A DNA stretch of 64,000 nucleotides from Streptomyces clavuligerus. Its GTDB lineage: Bacteria > Actinomycetota > Actinomycetes > Streptomycetales > Streptomycetaceae. Position 1 is the stretch's first letter, and each line of letters begins with the position of its first letter. Under the pieces are notes generated by a model, which saw only the letters and a list, made by a program, of their open reading frames with translations, was not told where the DNA came from and made no database searches. Shown here piece by piece: positions 24,877 through 34,427 of this stretch. Made by a program: the position numbers and the translations under genes. Where the stretch lies: contig NZ_CP027858.1 in assembly GCF_005519465.1 (NCBI RefSeq), positions 1,240,001 through 1,304,000 of the forward strand, in the 5' to 3' direction.

Positions 24877-26592
24877 ATGAGCCCGGAACCGACCGCACCG
24901 CCCCGCCGTCGGCGGATCGGCTGGCCCCAGCGGGTCTTCTCCCAGGTCCTGCTGATGCAGCTCGCCATCGCCACCGGTGTGACCGTGCTGGCCACCGGCT
25001 TCTTCCTGGCGCCGCTCTCCGCGCAACTCGACGACCAGGCCATGCGCAGGGCCCTGGCCATCGCCCAGACCGCCGCCTCCCCCCAGGTCGCCGACGGGCT
25101 CGCCACCACCCGGCCCACCGCCACCGGCCCGGTCCAGACGGAGGCCGAGCGGATTCGCCGGACCACCGGCGCCGAATATGTCGTGATCATGGACATGACC
25201 GGGGTGCGCTGGTCCCACACCTCCCCCGAGCAGATCGGACGGCTGGTCTCCACCGACCCCAGCGCCGCCCTCGCGGGCCGGGAGGTCATGGAGATCGACG
25301 ACGGCACCCTGGGCCGCTCCGCCCGGGGCAAGGTCCCGCTCCGGGACGACGCGGGACGGATCATCGGCGCGGTCTCCGTCGGCATCGAGTACGACAGCGT
25401 CCGGGACCGTCTGTTCTCCGCCATCCCCGGGATGCTCCTGTACGCGGGCGGCGCGCTGGCCGCCGGGGCGATCGCCGCCTATCTGATCTCCCGCCGGCTC
25501 CAGCGCCAAACCCATGACCTGGCCTTCTCCGATATCTCCGCCCTGCTGGCGGAGCGCGAGGCCATGCTGCACGGCATCCGTGAAGGTGTCGTGGCGCTCG
25601 ACGCGACCGGCCGGATCCGGCTGATGAACGACGAGGCCCAGCGCCTCCTGGGACTGGAGTCCGACGGCCGCGGACTGCCCCTCGACGAGGTGCTGGGCGC
25701 GGGCCGCACCGCCGATGTCCTGGCGGGCCGGGTCACCGGCGAGGACCTGCTCGCCGTGCGCGGCCACCGGGTGCTGATCACCAACCGGATGCCGACCGAC
25801 GACGGCGGCGCCGTCGCCACCCTGCGCGACCGCACCGAACTGGAACGGCTCGGCCGGGAGCTGGACTCCACCCGCGGGCTCATCGACGCCCTGCGCGCCC
25901 AGGACCACGAGCACGCCAACCGGATGCACACCCTGCTCGGCCTGCTGGAGCTGGAGATGCACGACGAGGCGGTCTCCTTCGTCACCGAGGTGGTCGGGGT
26001 GCACCGGGCCACCGCCGAACAGGTCACCGAGAAGATCCACGACCCGCTGCTGGCCTCCCTGCTCGTCGGCAAGGCGACGGTGGCCGCCGAGCGCGGTGTC
26101 TCACTGCGGATCGCGCCGGGCACCCTGCTCCCCGACCGGGTCGTGGACCCGCGCGGGCTGGTCACGGTCCTGGGCAACCTCGTCGACAACGCGATGGACG
26201 CGGCGGCCGGATCGGCGGAGCCGGGGATCGAGGTCGAGCTGTCGTCCGAGGGCCGCACGGCGGTACTGCGGGTCGCCGACACCGGCCCCGGGGTCCCGCC
26301 GGAGCAGCGCGAGCAGATCTTCACCGAGGGCTGGACCACCAAGGAGCTGCCCGCGCACGGCAAGCGCGGGCTGGGCCTCGCCCTGGTGCGCAGACTCGCC
26401 GAGCGGCAGGGCGGCAGCGCCCTGGTGCGCGAGGCCGAGGGCGGCGGCGCCGAGTTCGTCGTGGTCCTGCCCGAGGCCCTGGCACCCGAGGCGCTGACGG
26501 ACGGGACACCGACGGACGAGGGCCACGAGGGCTCCCCGGACGGCACGACGGCCCATGAGCCGAAGACCGCGACCGCGGCGGAGGCACGATGA
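24877..26592 (+). CDS. CitA/DcuS-type sensor histidine kinase
   Basis: 571 residues. Two membrane segments (about 20-45 and 180-205) flank a periplasmic-side PAS/Cache domain with YVVIMDMTGVRWSHTSPEQIG and VPLRDDAGRIIGAVSVGIEYD, which is the CitA/DcuS/DctB ligand fold for C4-dicarboxylates or citrate. A cytoplasmic PAS region (about 230-320) follows, then the phosphoacceptor box DHEHANRMHTLLGLLELE, then HATPase_c with NLVDNAMDAA and DTGPGVP and GLGLALVRRL. The family reports extracellular carboxylates. Downstream of two citrate synthases, citrate or a related acid is the likely signal, which is inference. The ATG has no strong Shine-Dalgarno (preceded by TTCATAGAC). The response regulator overlaps the stop. 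Confidence 0.92.
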   Translation: MSPEPTAPPRRRRIGWPQRVFSQVLLMQLAIATGVTVLATGFFLAPLSAQLDDQAMRRALAIAQTAASPQVADGLATTRPTATGPVQTEAERIRRTTGAEYVVIMDMTGVRWSHTSPEQIGRLVSTDPSAALAGREVMEIDDGTLGRSARGKVPLRDDAGRIIGAVSVGIEYDSVRDRLFSAIPGMLLYAGGALAAGAIAAYLISRRLQRQTHDLAFSDISALLAEREAMLHGIREGVVALDATGRIRLMNDEAQRLLGLESDGRGLPLDEVLGAGRTADVLAGRVTGEDLLAVRGHRVLITNRMPTDDGGAVATLRDRTELERLGRELDSTRGLIDALRAQDHEHANRMHTLLGLLELEMHDEAVSFVTEVVGVHRATAEQVTEKIHDPLLASLLVGKATVAAERGVSLRIAPGTLLPDRVVDPRGLVTVLGNLVDNAMDAAAGSAEPGIEVELSSEGRTAVLRVADTGPGVPPEQREQIFTEGWTTKELPAHGKRGLGLALVRRLAERQGGSALVREAEGGGAEFVVVLPEALAPEALTDGTPTDEGHEGSPDGTTAHEPKTATAAEAR

Positions 26593-27368
26593 CGAACGGC
26601 AGCACGGTCGGCAACGGCAGGGTCGGCACCCCCGCCACGGACCCCACCGGCGCGGGCGGACCGCCGGGGCGTCCGGCGCCGGAGGGCATGATCGACGTCC
26701 TGGTGGTCGACGACGACATCAGGGTCGCGGGGATCAACGCCGCCTATGTCGCCAAGGTGCCCGGCTTCCGGGTCAGCGCCGAGGCCCACTCGGCCGCCGA
26801 GGCACTGGCCCGGATCGCCGACTCCCCCGCCGACCTCGTCCTCATGGACCACTATCTGCCGGACGGCAACGGCCTGGCGGTCGTCCGCGAGCTGCGCAGA
26901 CTCGGCCACCAGACCGACGTGATCATGGTGACGGCCGCCCGTGACGTGGCCACCGTGCAGGCGGCCATGCGCCACGGCGCCCTCCAGTACCTGGTGAAGC
27001 CGTTCAACTTCGCCGGACTGCGGACCAAGCTGGAGGCGTACGCGGGGCTGCGCCGCACCCTCGGCGGCGGGGGCGAGGCCGAACAGGCCGAGGTGGACCG
27101 GATCTTCGGGGCCCTCTCGGCCGGGGCCGCCGCCCCGGACCTGCCCAAGGGCCACTCCCCGACCACCGCCGAAGTGGTCCGCCAGGTGCTGCTGACGGCC
27201 GAGGGCCCGCTCTCCACACAGCTCATCGCGGAGCGCGCGGGGGTCAGCCGGCAGACCGCGCAGCGCTATCTCAAGCTGCTGGAACGGACGGGCCGGGTGC
27301 GGCTCAGCCTCAAGTACGGCGAGACGGGCCGCCCCGAGCACCGCTACCTCTGGTCGGCCCGGCCCTGA
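26589..27368 (+). CDS. CitB/DcuR-type response regulator
   Basis: 259 residues. A receiver domain holds the phosphorylatable Asp in LVLMDHYLPDG (about residue 87), with the acidic pocket VVDDD before it. The C-terminal half has a winged helix-turn-helix with GPLSTQLIAERAGVSRQTAQRYLKLLERTGRVRL, typical of the CitB/DcuR group. The first 33 residues are a Gly/Pro/Thr-rich extension without clear function, so a downstream start (MIDVLVVDD) is possible. ATG 26589 overlaps the kinase stop in ATGA, coupling the pair. Target genes are unknown; nearby citrate synthase promoters are candidates. Confidence 0.93.
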   Translation: MTNGSTVGNGRVGTPATDPTGAGGPPGRPAPEGMIDVLVVDDDIRVAGINAAYVAKVPGFRVSAEAHSAAEALARIADSPADLVLMDHYLPDGNGLAVVRELRRLGHQTDVIMVTAARDVATVQAAMRHGALQYLVKPFNFAGLRTKLEAYAGLRRTLGGGGEAEQAEVDRIFGALSAGAAAPDLPKGHSPTTAEVVRQVLLTAEGPLSTQLIAERAGVSRQTAQRYLKLLERTGRVRLSLKYGETGRPEHRYLWSARP

Positions 27369-27402
27369 GCCCCGCCCACCGCCCGCGGCCGGTGGCCTGA
27401 GC

Positions 27403-27438
27403 CCTCCCGCCCCGGCCCGTGGACCGGAAGGCGGGAGG
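27403..27438. terminator. Hairpin between convergent response regulator and parE
   Basis: Perfect 9-bp arms CCTCCCGCC (27403-27411) and GGCGGGAGG (27430-27438) lie between the two stops. Confidence 0.55.
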
Positions 27439-27453
27439 CCGCGGCCGGGCCCG

Positions 27454-29571
27454 TCAGGCGTCGATACGGGAGCGGTCCAGCGTGGCGGCCGAGCTGGTGA
27501 TGAACTCCTTGCGGGGCGCCACCTCGTTGCCCATCAGCAGATCGAAGACCTGCTCGGCGGCGTCCAGATCACCGATGTTGATCCGGCGCAGGGTGCGGTG
27601 GCGGGGGTCCATCGTCGTCTCCGCGAGCTGGTCGGCGTCCATCTCACCGAGACCCTTGTAGCGCTGGATGGAGTCCTTGTACCGCACACCCTTGCGCTGG
27701 AACTCCAGCAGGGTCTGGCGGAGTTCGTTGTCCGAGTAGGTGTAGACGTACTTGTCCTGGCCCTTCTTGGGCTGGACCAGCTCGATCCGGTGCAGCGGCG
27801 GCACGGCCGCGAAGACCCGGCCCGCCTCCACCATCGGGCGCATGTAGCGCTGGAAGAGGGTGAGCAGCAGACAGCGGATGTGTGCGCCGTCGACATCGGC
27901 GTCGACCAGCAGCACGATCTTGCCGTAGCGCGCGGCGTCGAGGTCGAAGGTCCGGCCGGACCCGGCACCTATGACCTGGATGATCGCTCCGCACTCGGCG
28001 TTCTTCAGCATGTCGGACACGGACGACTTCTGAACGTTCAGGATCTTGCCGCGGATCGGCAGTAGCGCCTGGAACTCGCTGTTGCGCGCGAGCTTGGCGG
28101 TGCCGAGCGCGGAGTCCCCCTCGACGATGAACAGCTCGCTGCGCTCGACGTCGTCGCTGCGGCAGTCGGCCAGCTTGGCGGGGAGGGACGAGGTCTCCAG
28201 GGCCGTCTTGCGGCGCTGCGCCTCCTTGTGCTGACGGGCGGCGATCCGGGTGCGCGCGGCGGCGACGGCCTTCTCCAGCACGGCGCGGGCCTGGGCCTTC
28301 GCGTCGCGCTTGGTGGAGGTGAGGAACGCCTTCAGCTCGCGGGCGACGACGTTGGACACGATCCGGTTGGCCGCCGACGTGCCCAGCACCTCCTTGGTCT
28401 GCCCCTCGAACTGCGGCTCCGCGAGCCGTACGGTGACGACGGCGGTCAGCCCCTCCAGGGCGTCGTCCTTGACGATGTCGTCCTCGGCGACCCGCAGCAG
28501 CTTGGCCGAGCGCAGTACCTCGTTGACCGTCTTGGTGACGGAGCGCTCGAAGCCGGTGACGTGGGTGCCCCCCTTGGGGGTGGCGATGATGTTGACGAAG
28601 GACCGGACGGCGGTGTCGTAGCCGGTGCCCCAGCGCAGGGCGATGTCGACGCCCAGCTCCCGGGTGACCTCGGTCGGGGTCATATGGCCGCGGTCGTCCA
28701 GGACGGGGACGGTCTCCTTGAAGGTGCCCTGGCCGGTCAGCCGCAGCACGTCGCAGACGGCCTTGTCCTGCGCCAGGTACTCGCAGAACTCGCTGATGCC
28801 GCCGTCGAAGCGGAAGATCTCCTGGCTCTTGCCCTCGCCCGCGAGGTCGCGCTCATCCCGTACCACGATGGTGAGACCGGGCACCAGGAACGCGGTCTGC
28901 CGGGCCCGCTGGTGCAGGGTCTCCAGGGCGAGCCTGGCCTCCTTGAGGAAGATCTGCCGGTCCGTCCAGTACCGCACGCGGGTGCCGGTGCGCGTCTTGG
29001 GCACCCGCTTGCCCTTGCGCAGTCCGTTCGCCGGGTCGAACGGGGCGTCGGGGCCCTGCTCGGTGAAGATGCCGGGGACACCGCGGCGGAAGCTGATCGC
29101 GTGCGTGGAGCCGTTCCGGTCGACCTCGACGTCGAGGCGGGCGGAGAGGGCGTTGACCACGGAGGCGCCGACGCCGTGGAGACCGCCGGACGCGGCGTAG
29201 GAGCCGCCGCCGAACTTTCCTCCGGCGTGCAGCTTGGTCATCACGACCTCGACGCCGGAGAGACCCGTCTTGGGCTCCACGTCCACCGGGATGCCGCGGC
29301 CGTTGTCCCGCACCTCGACGGAGCCGTCGTCGTGCAGGATCACCTCGATGTGGTCGCAGTAGCCGCCCAGCGCCTCGTCGACGGAGTTGTCGATGATTTC
29401 CCAGAGGCAGTGCATCAGACCGCGGCTGTCGGTCGATCCGATGTACATACCGGGGCGCTTGCGGACCGCTTCCAGGCCCTCAAGGACGAGCAGGTGCCGC
29501 GCGGTGTAGTTGGAACCGTCACGCTCTGCGGTCAGCAGTGTTGTCGACGGCACAGACGTTTCGGCGGTCAC
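27454..29571 (-). CDS. parE: DNA topoisomerase IV subunit B
   Basis: 705 residues. The GHKL ATPase domain shows IDNSVDEALGGYCDHIEV and DNGRGIPVD, with GGLHGVGASVVNALS as the ATP lid. The transducer and TOPRIM domains follow (ELFIVEGDSALGTAKLARNSEFQA; DADVDGAHIRCLLL with metal-binding Asp residues), ending with GLGEMDADQLAETTMDP. The 'parE' rather than 'gyrB' call rests on the partner parC in this window and on the absence of gyrA next to it. The start is GTG 29571 with GAGGAGCG upstream. It lies 437 bases from the divergent small Cys-rich gene. Confidence 0.93.
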   Translation of the reverse strand: MTAETSVPSTTLLTAERDGSNYTARHLLVLEGLEAVRKRPGMYIGSTDSRGLMHCLWEIIDNSVDEALGGYCDHIEVILHDDGSVEVRDNGRGIPVDVEPKTGLSGVEVVMTKLHAGGKFGGGSYAASGGLHGVGASVVNALSARLDVEVDRNGSTHAISFRRGVPGIFTEQGPDAPFDPANGLRKGKRVPKTRTGTRVRYWTDRQIFLKEARLALETLHQRARQTAFLVPGLTIVVRDERDLAGEGKSQEIFRFDGGISEFCEYLAQDKAVCDVLRLTGQGTFKETVPVLDDRGHMTPTEVTRELGVDIALRWGTGYDTAVRSFVNIIATPKGGTHVTGFERSVTKTVNEVLRSAKLLRVAEDDIVKDDALEGLTAVVTVRLAEPQFEGQTKEVLGTSAANRIVSNVVARELKAFLTSTKRDAKAQARAVLEKAVAAARTRIAARQHKEAQRRKTALETSSLPAKLADCRSDDVERSELFIVEGDSALGTAKLARNSEFQALLPIRGKILNVQKSSVSDMLKNAECGAIIQVIGAGSGRTFDLDAARYGKIVLLVDADVDGAHIRCLLLTLFQRYMRPMVEAGRVFAAVPPLHRIELVQPKKGQDKYVYTYSDNELRQTLLEFQRKGVRYKDSIQRYKGLGEMDADQLAETTMDPRHRTLRRINIGDLDAAEQVFDLLMGNEVAPRKEFITSSAATLDRSRIDA

Positions 29572-30008
29572 GCGGTTCGCTCCTCGCTGAATTTCAGATG
29601 TGGCCCGGTGGGGTAGGGCCCGGCGTCGGTCGCCCGGTGAGAGGGTACCGAGCCCTGGTAGAGCCGTTGTCACGCCACCCTGGTTGATTCTCCATGCTAG
29701 TCCAGCGTCGCATGCTTGTTCGATACCTCGATGGAGTGACGCGAACATCACGTTCCCTTCGGCGCATGAACCATTTAGGCTCCGGGCACGTCCTCAAGAA
29801 CAACCGGCAAGCCAGCCGGGAGGGCCCCAACAAGACAAGCAACGCGAAACCCGTAAAGCCCAGCAATACGGCCCATTCGCCGCCACCCGGAAGCAGCCGG
29901 CCCCCTTGGGGAGAAATCTTCAAGGAATAAGTCCCGAGCGGGAACGATTTGGGACTGGTTGGATGTTGACCCTGGTACGACAGCTCGTCGAGCTAGAGAA
30001 GAGGCGAC
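29572..30008. other. Divergent promoter region of parE and the DUF7455 gene
   Basis: A 437-base intergenic region, lower in G+C than its flanks. It has AT-rich stretches (AACATCACG, ATAAGTCCCG) but I could not match a -10/-35 pair to consensus with convincing spacing on either strand. GAGAAGAGGCGAC before 30009 is the ribosome binding site for the small gene. Confidence 0.45.
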
Positions 30009-30239
30009 GTGACTACTGTTCTGACCCCCGCGAGCCCGCTGACGGCCGCTGACAGGTGCGACCGCTGCGGCGCCCAGGCGTATCTGCGCGTCGTCCTGAC
30101 CAGCGGCGGTGAGCTGCTCTTCTGTGCCCACCACGGGCGCAAGTTCGAGCCGGAACTCAAGAAGATCGCCGCGGAAATACAGGATGAGACCGACCGACTG
30201 ACGGCCGTCCCGGCCGGAGCCGGTCACGAGGACCACTGA
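30009..30239 (+). CDS. Small DUF7455-type Cys-rich protein
   Basis: 76 residues starting at GTG 30009. The core reads DRCDRCGAQAYLRVVL followed by LLFCAHHGRKFEPEL: a pair of cysteines and a later Cys-His-His group that could bind one zinc ion in a small ribbon. The tail is acidic. Conserved in actinobacteria as DUF7455; no function is known. In Streptomyces it commonly sits beside hrdB and parE, as here. The size and spacing exclude an enzyme; a role as a zinc-dependent adaptor is plausible but unsupported. Confidence 0.8.
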   Translation: MTTVLTPASPLTAADRCDRCGAQAYLRVVLTSGGELLFCAHHGRKFEPELKKIAAEIQDETDRLTAVPAGAGHEDH

Positions 30240-30285
30240 CGCCTCGCATCCACGACGAGCGATGGCCGGTCGAGGACCGGCACAC

Positions 30286-30313
30286 GGGCGACCGTCTCCC
30301 GAGGCGGTCGCCC
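30286..30313 (+). terminator. Hairpin after the DUF7455 gene
   Basis: Perfect 9-bp arms GGGCGACCG (30286-30294) and CGGTCGCCC (30305-30313), 46 bases past the stop; no T-run. Confidence 0.6.
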
Positions 30314-30465
30314 GCTCGTGTCCCGGAACGCCCCACGCCGGGCGTCAGGGCCCGCGCGGTAGGTCCCGGAGCCCTGGGGGCCGGGTCACCGCCGTCCGGG
30401 CCGCACACCCCCTCCAGGGCCGTGGAGAGCGCTCCGGCGAGGGCGGGCACCCCGGGAGCGGGGAG

Positions 30466-31320
30466 TCAGACCCTCGTGGCCTCCTGAGCGCCCCTGACGG
30501 CCCCGTGGGGCAGCTCCACCGCCGAGACCCGCGTATAGACCCCGGGGCTCTGCGCGAGGCCGCAGCCGCTGCCCCAGGAGACCAGGCCGATGAGCCTGCC
30601 CTTCGCCACCAGGGGACCGCCGCTGTCCCCCTGGCACGCGTCCCGCCCGCCCCGGGAGTCTCCCGCGCAGAGCATCGTCGCGGCGATGTAACGGCCGTCG
30701 AGCCCACCGGGATAGGCCCGGTGACAGGTGGTGTCCGACAACACGCTCACCTGGGCCGCCCGCAGTGAGGTCGCGTACGCCCCCTCCCCCGTCGTATCGC
30801 CCCAGCCGTATACGGACGCCGTCGTACCGGGGGTGTACGCGGGGTCACCGACCGGCGCCACGGTGATGACCCTGGACGCGGGCAGCGGGTCCGCCAGGGT
30901 CAGCAGCGCCAGGTCGGCACTGTTGGTGACGGGGTCGTACTGCGGTGAGACCCAGGTGTCCGTGACCGCGACCTCCACCCCGCCGGAGCCCGTCAGCTCC
31001 GTACGGCCGGAGATGATCCGCAGATCCGGCACGTCCCGCACCTCCTCGCCCAGCACCGCCCGGCTCAGACAGTGGGCGGCCGTCATCACCCGGTCCGGCG
31101 CCACCACGACCCCGCCGCAGAACTGGCCCCCGCGGGTTCCCCCGAACCGGTCACGGCTGGACAGGGCGACCACCCAGGGGCTCTCCGCGGTCCGTACCGG
31201 CCGGCCGCCCACGACGACGCTGTCGGCCGCCGCGGGGGCGGGCACGGCCAGCGGGGCCACCAGGCCCGCGGGCAGCAGGGCCAGCGCCCCGGCCAGGGCT
31301 CGGACGAGAGGACGGCGCAT
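30466..31320 (-). CDS. Secreted trypsin-like serine protease (S1 family)
   Basis: 284 residues. The signal peptide ends in PAPAAA; the mature part starts near DSVVVGGRPV, the classical trypsin N-terminus, so it should be activated by processing. The triad is readable: His in TAAHC, Asp in SADLALL, Ser in GDSGGPL. Two of the disulfide cysteines of chymotrypsin-type proteases are also present (FCGGVVV/HCL). The protein is likely extracellular. ATG 31320 has AGGAGA at a good distance. It lies downstream of hrdB on the same strand but is separated by a strong terminator, so it is probably transcribed on its own. Confidence 0.93.
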   Translation of the reverse strand: MRRPLVRALAGALALLPAGLVAPLAVPAPAAADSVVVGGRPVRTAESPWVVALSSRDRFGGTRGGQFCGGVVVAPDRVMTAAHCLSRAVLGEEVRDVPDLRIISGRTELTGSGGVEVAVTDTWVSPQYDPVTNSADLALLTLADPLPASRVITVAPVGDPAYTPGTTASVYGWGDTTGEGAYATSLRAAQVSVLSDTTCHRAYPGGLDGRYIAATMLCAGDSRGGRDACQGDSGGPLVAKGRLIGLVSWGSGCGLAQSPGVYTRVSAVELPHGAVRGAQEATRV

Positions 31321-31395
31321 CAGTTCTCCTGACTCTTGGCAATGACAAGTGCACTCAGAGTCATTCAGTACAGCGTCATCCGCACCCCCGGACAC

Positions 31396-31435
31396 GACGA
31401 AGGCCCGGATTCCTCACGCGATCCGGGCCTTCGTC
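31396..31435 (-). terminator. Terminator of hrdB
   Basis: A perfect 15-bp stem, left arm GACGAAGGCCCGGAT at 31396-31410 and right arm at 31421-31435 with a ten-base loop. It lies 45 bases after the hrdB stop. Confidence 0.88.
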
Positions 31436-31479
31436 ACGCCTTCGACACGCGTCGCACGCACGACACGAGGGGCGGTCCT

Positions 31480-33024
<1,545 letters not shown>

Positions 33025-33193
33025 GAACAACCTCTCGGAACGATGGAAACGGCTTCCGGCTCCGCCCATGATCGGGCCGGAGCCGACGACCACCGGGCTT
33101 CGGATGCCGGTGGCGCGGGGCGGAACCGTGGCTGGAACATGAACAGCGCCGAAAACGGCTGCCGTATTCCCTCCTCGGCTGTCACCTCTTAGG

Positions 33194-33220
33194 TCATCGC
33201 ACTGTTTCGAGGAGTGTTAC
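33194..33220 (-). promoter_or_regulatory. Candidate ECF-type promoter of hrdB
   Basis: On the minus strand, GTAACA (33220-33215), 15 bases, then CGATGA (33199-33194). This resembles the ShbA-dependent hrdB promoter pattern of Streptomyces (from memory; a GTAAC box and CGATGA). It would place transcription start near 33186, giving a leader of roughly 160 bases. A second promoter is not evident. Confidence 0.45.
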
Positions 33221-33386
33221 GCCCAATCCACGTGGCCCGAGTCACACCCCATCGGGCACTAATCGGACAGAGTGGATATTCCACACCCAAATGTCGCACC
33301 CATCCGTGCCGCCGGACCCCCAGGGTGCCCGGCGACACTCGGCGTGCGCGCCTCGACGCCCCCGGCCGCGCGCCGGGGCCCGGGAC

Positions 33387-34274
33387 TCAGTGCTCGCGGG
33401 GCGCGGGGACGACCCGCTCCACCTCCGGGTGCACGGTCAGGAGCTGTCGCATGGCGGACTCGGCCGCGTGCGCGTCGCCCGCGGCGAGGGCGTCGACGAT
33501 CCGCGCGTGATGGGCCAGGGAGGTCTCGTGGGGGCGTTCGCATCCGGTGACCGGCCCGCCGGAGACCTGGAGGGCGGCGGAGACGATGCCGGACAGGTGC
33601 TCCAGCATCCGGTTGCCCGCGAGCTGGATCAGCAGGGTGTGGAACTCGGCGTCGGCGCGCGAGAAGGTGATCCCGTCGCCCTGGGCCAGGGAGTGGCCCA
33701 TGATCTCGACCATGTCGCCGAGCCGCTGCTGGATGTCCTCGCGGCCGTGCCCGGCGGCGAGCCGGGCGGCGAGCGGTTCGATCGTCCAGCGCAGCTCGCA
33801 CAGCTCGCGCCGCTGGTCGTCGCGCTGCGGACCGAAGGCCCGCCATTCGATGATGTCGGGGTCCAGCAGATTCCAGTCGCTCACCGGACGGACCCGGGTG
33901 CCGACGTTGGGGCGGGCGCTGACCAGGCCCTTGGCCTCCAGTACACGCAGGGATTCACGCACGACGGTGCGGGAGACCTCGAAGCGCTGGCCGATCTCCT
34001 CGGGAACGAGTGGCCGGTCGGCGCCGAGATCGCCCGAGACGATCATCTGGCCGAGCTGCTGGACCAGTTGGCCGTGGAGGCCGCGGCCCCGGCTGCCCGC
34101 GGCGCGGCGGCCGACCCGGCCCAGCTCCGTATCGGACCCCTCCCACGCGGGAGGTCCCACCCGGTCGCCTCCGGGCGACTCCGGGTAGGGGTATCGATCG
34201 AGTTCGCCCGGACCGGCGAGGCCGGAATCGGTGGGGCGGGCGGCGGTCATCATGGTGTGCGCAAGGGTACTCAC
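33387..34274 (-). CDS. whiH: Sporulation transcription factor WhiH (GntR/FadR family)
   Basis: 295 residues. The first 60 are Pro/Gly/Asp-rich; the winged helix (about 65-130) has GRGLHGQLVQQLGQMIVSGDL and EEIGQRFEVSRTVVRESLRVLEAKGLV, and FCD-like ligand sensing follows. The N-terminus STLAHTMMTAAR and C-terminus EVERVVPAPREH match the WhiH sequences I remember, and the position next to hrdB is conserved. WhiH acts in aerial hyphae and is needed for correct septation during sporulation; its ligand is unknown. The start is GTG 34274 with AAAGGATGC close before it. It is downstream of the ABC transporter on the same strand, 153 bases away. Confidence 0.93.
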   Translation of the reverse strand: MSTLAHTMMTAARPTDSGLAGPGELDRYPYPESPGGDRVGPPAWEGSDTELGRVGRRAAGSRGRGLHGQLVQQLGQMIVSGDLGADRPLVPEEIGQRFEVSRTVVRESLRVLEAKGLVSARPNVGTRVRPVSDWNLLDPDIIEWRAFGPQRDDQRRELCELRWTIEPLAARLAAGHGREDIQQRLGDMVEIMGHSLAQGDGITFSRADAEFHTLLIQLAGNRMLEHLSGIVSAALQVSGGPVTGCERPHETSLAHHARIVDALAAGDAHAAESAMRQLLTVHPEVERVVPAPREH

Positions 34275-34427
34275 GCATCCTTTGTCGGCCCGGCTCACAC
34301 GGCCCTTGAGGTCTTTGGTGAAAAGCACACGAAAGGGTGATCGGCGCTTCCCCCACAATTGACGACTTATCGCAAAGAATCGGGCAGTCTCCACCGCGTG
34401 ATGACCAGATCGGCGCACCCGGCCCGC

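Noticed and set aside
29960..30000. Sigma-70 promoter before the DUF7455 gene (TTGACC and TAGAGA)
   Set aside because: The hexamers are separated by 22 bases, too far for a normal promoter.
33142..33171. SigR-type promoter for hrdB (GGGAAT and GTT)
   Set aside because: The spacing between GGAAT and GTT is 21 bases, longer than the 18-19 expected, so I did not annotate it.
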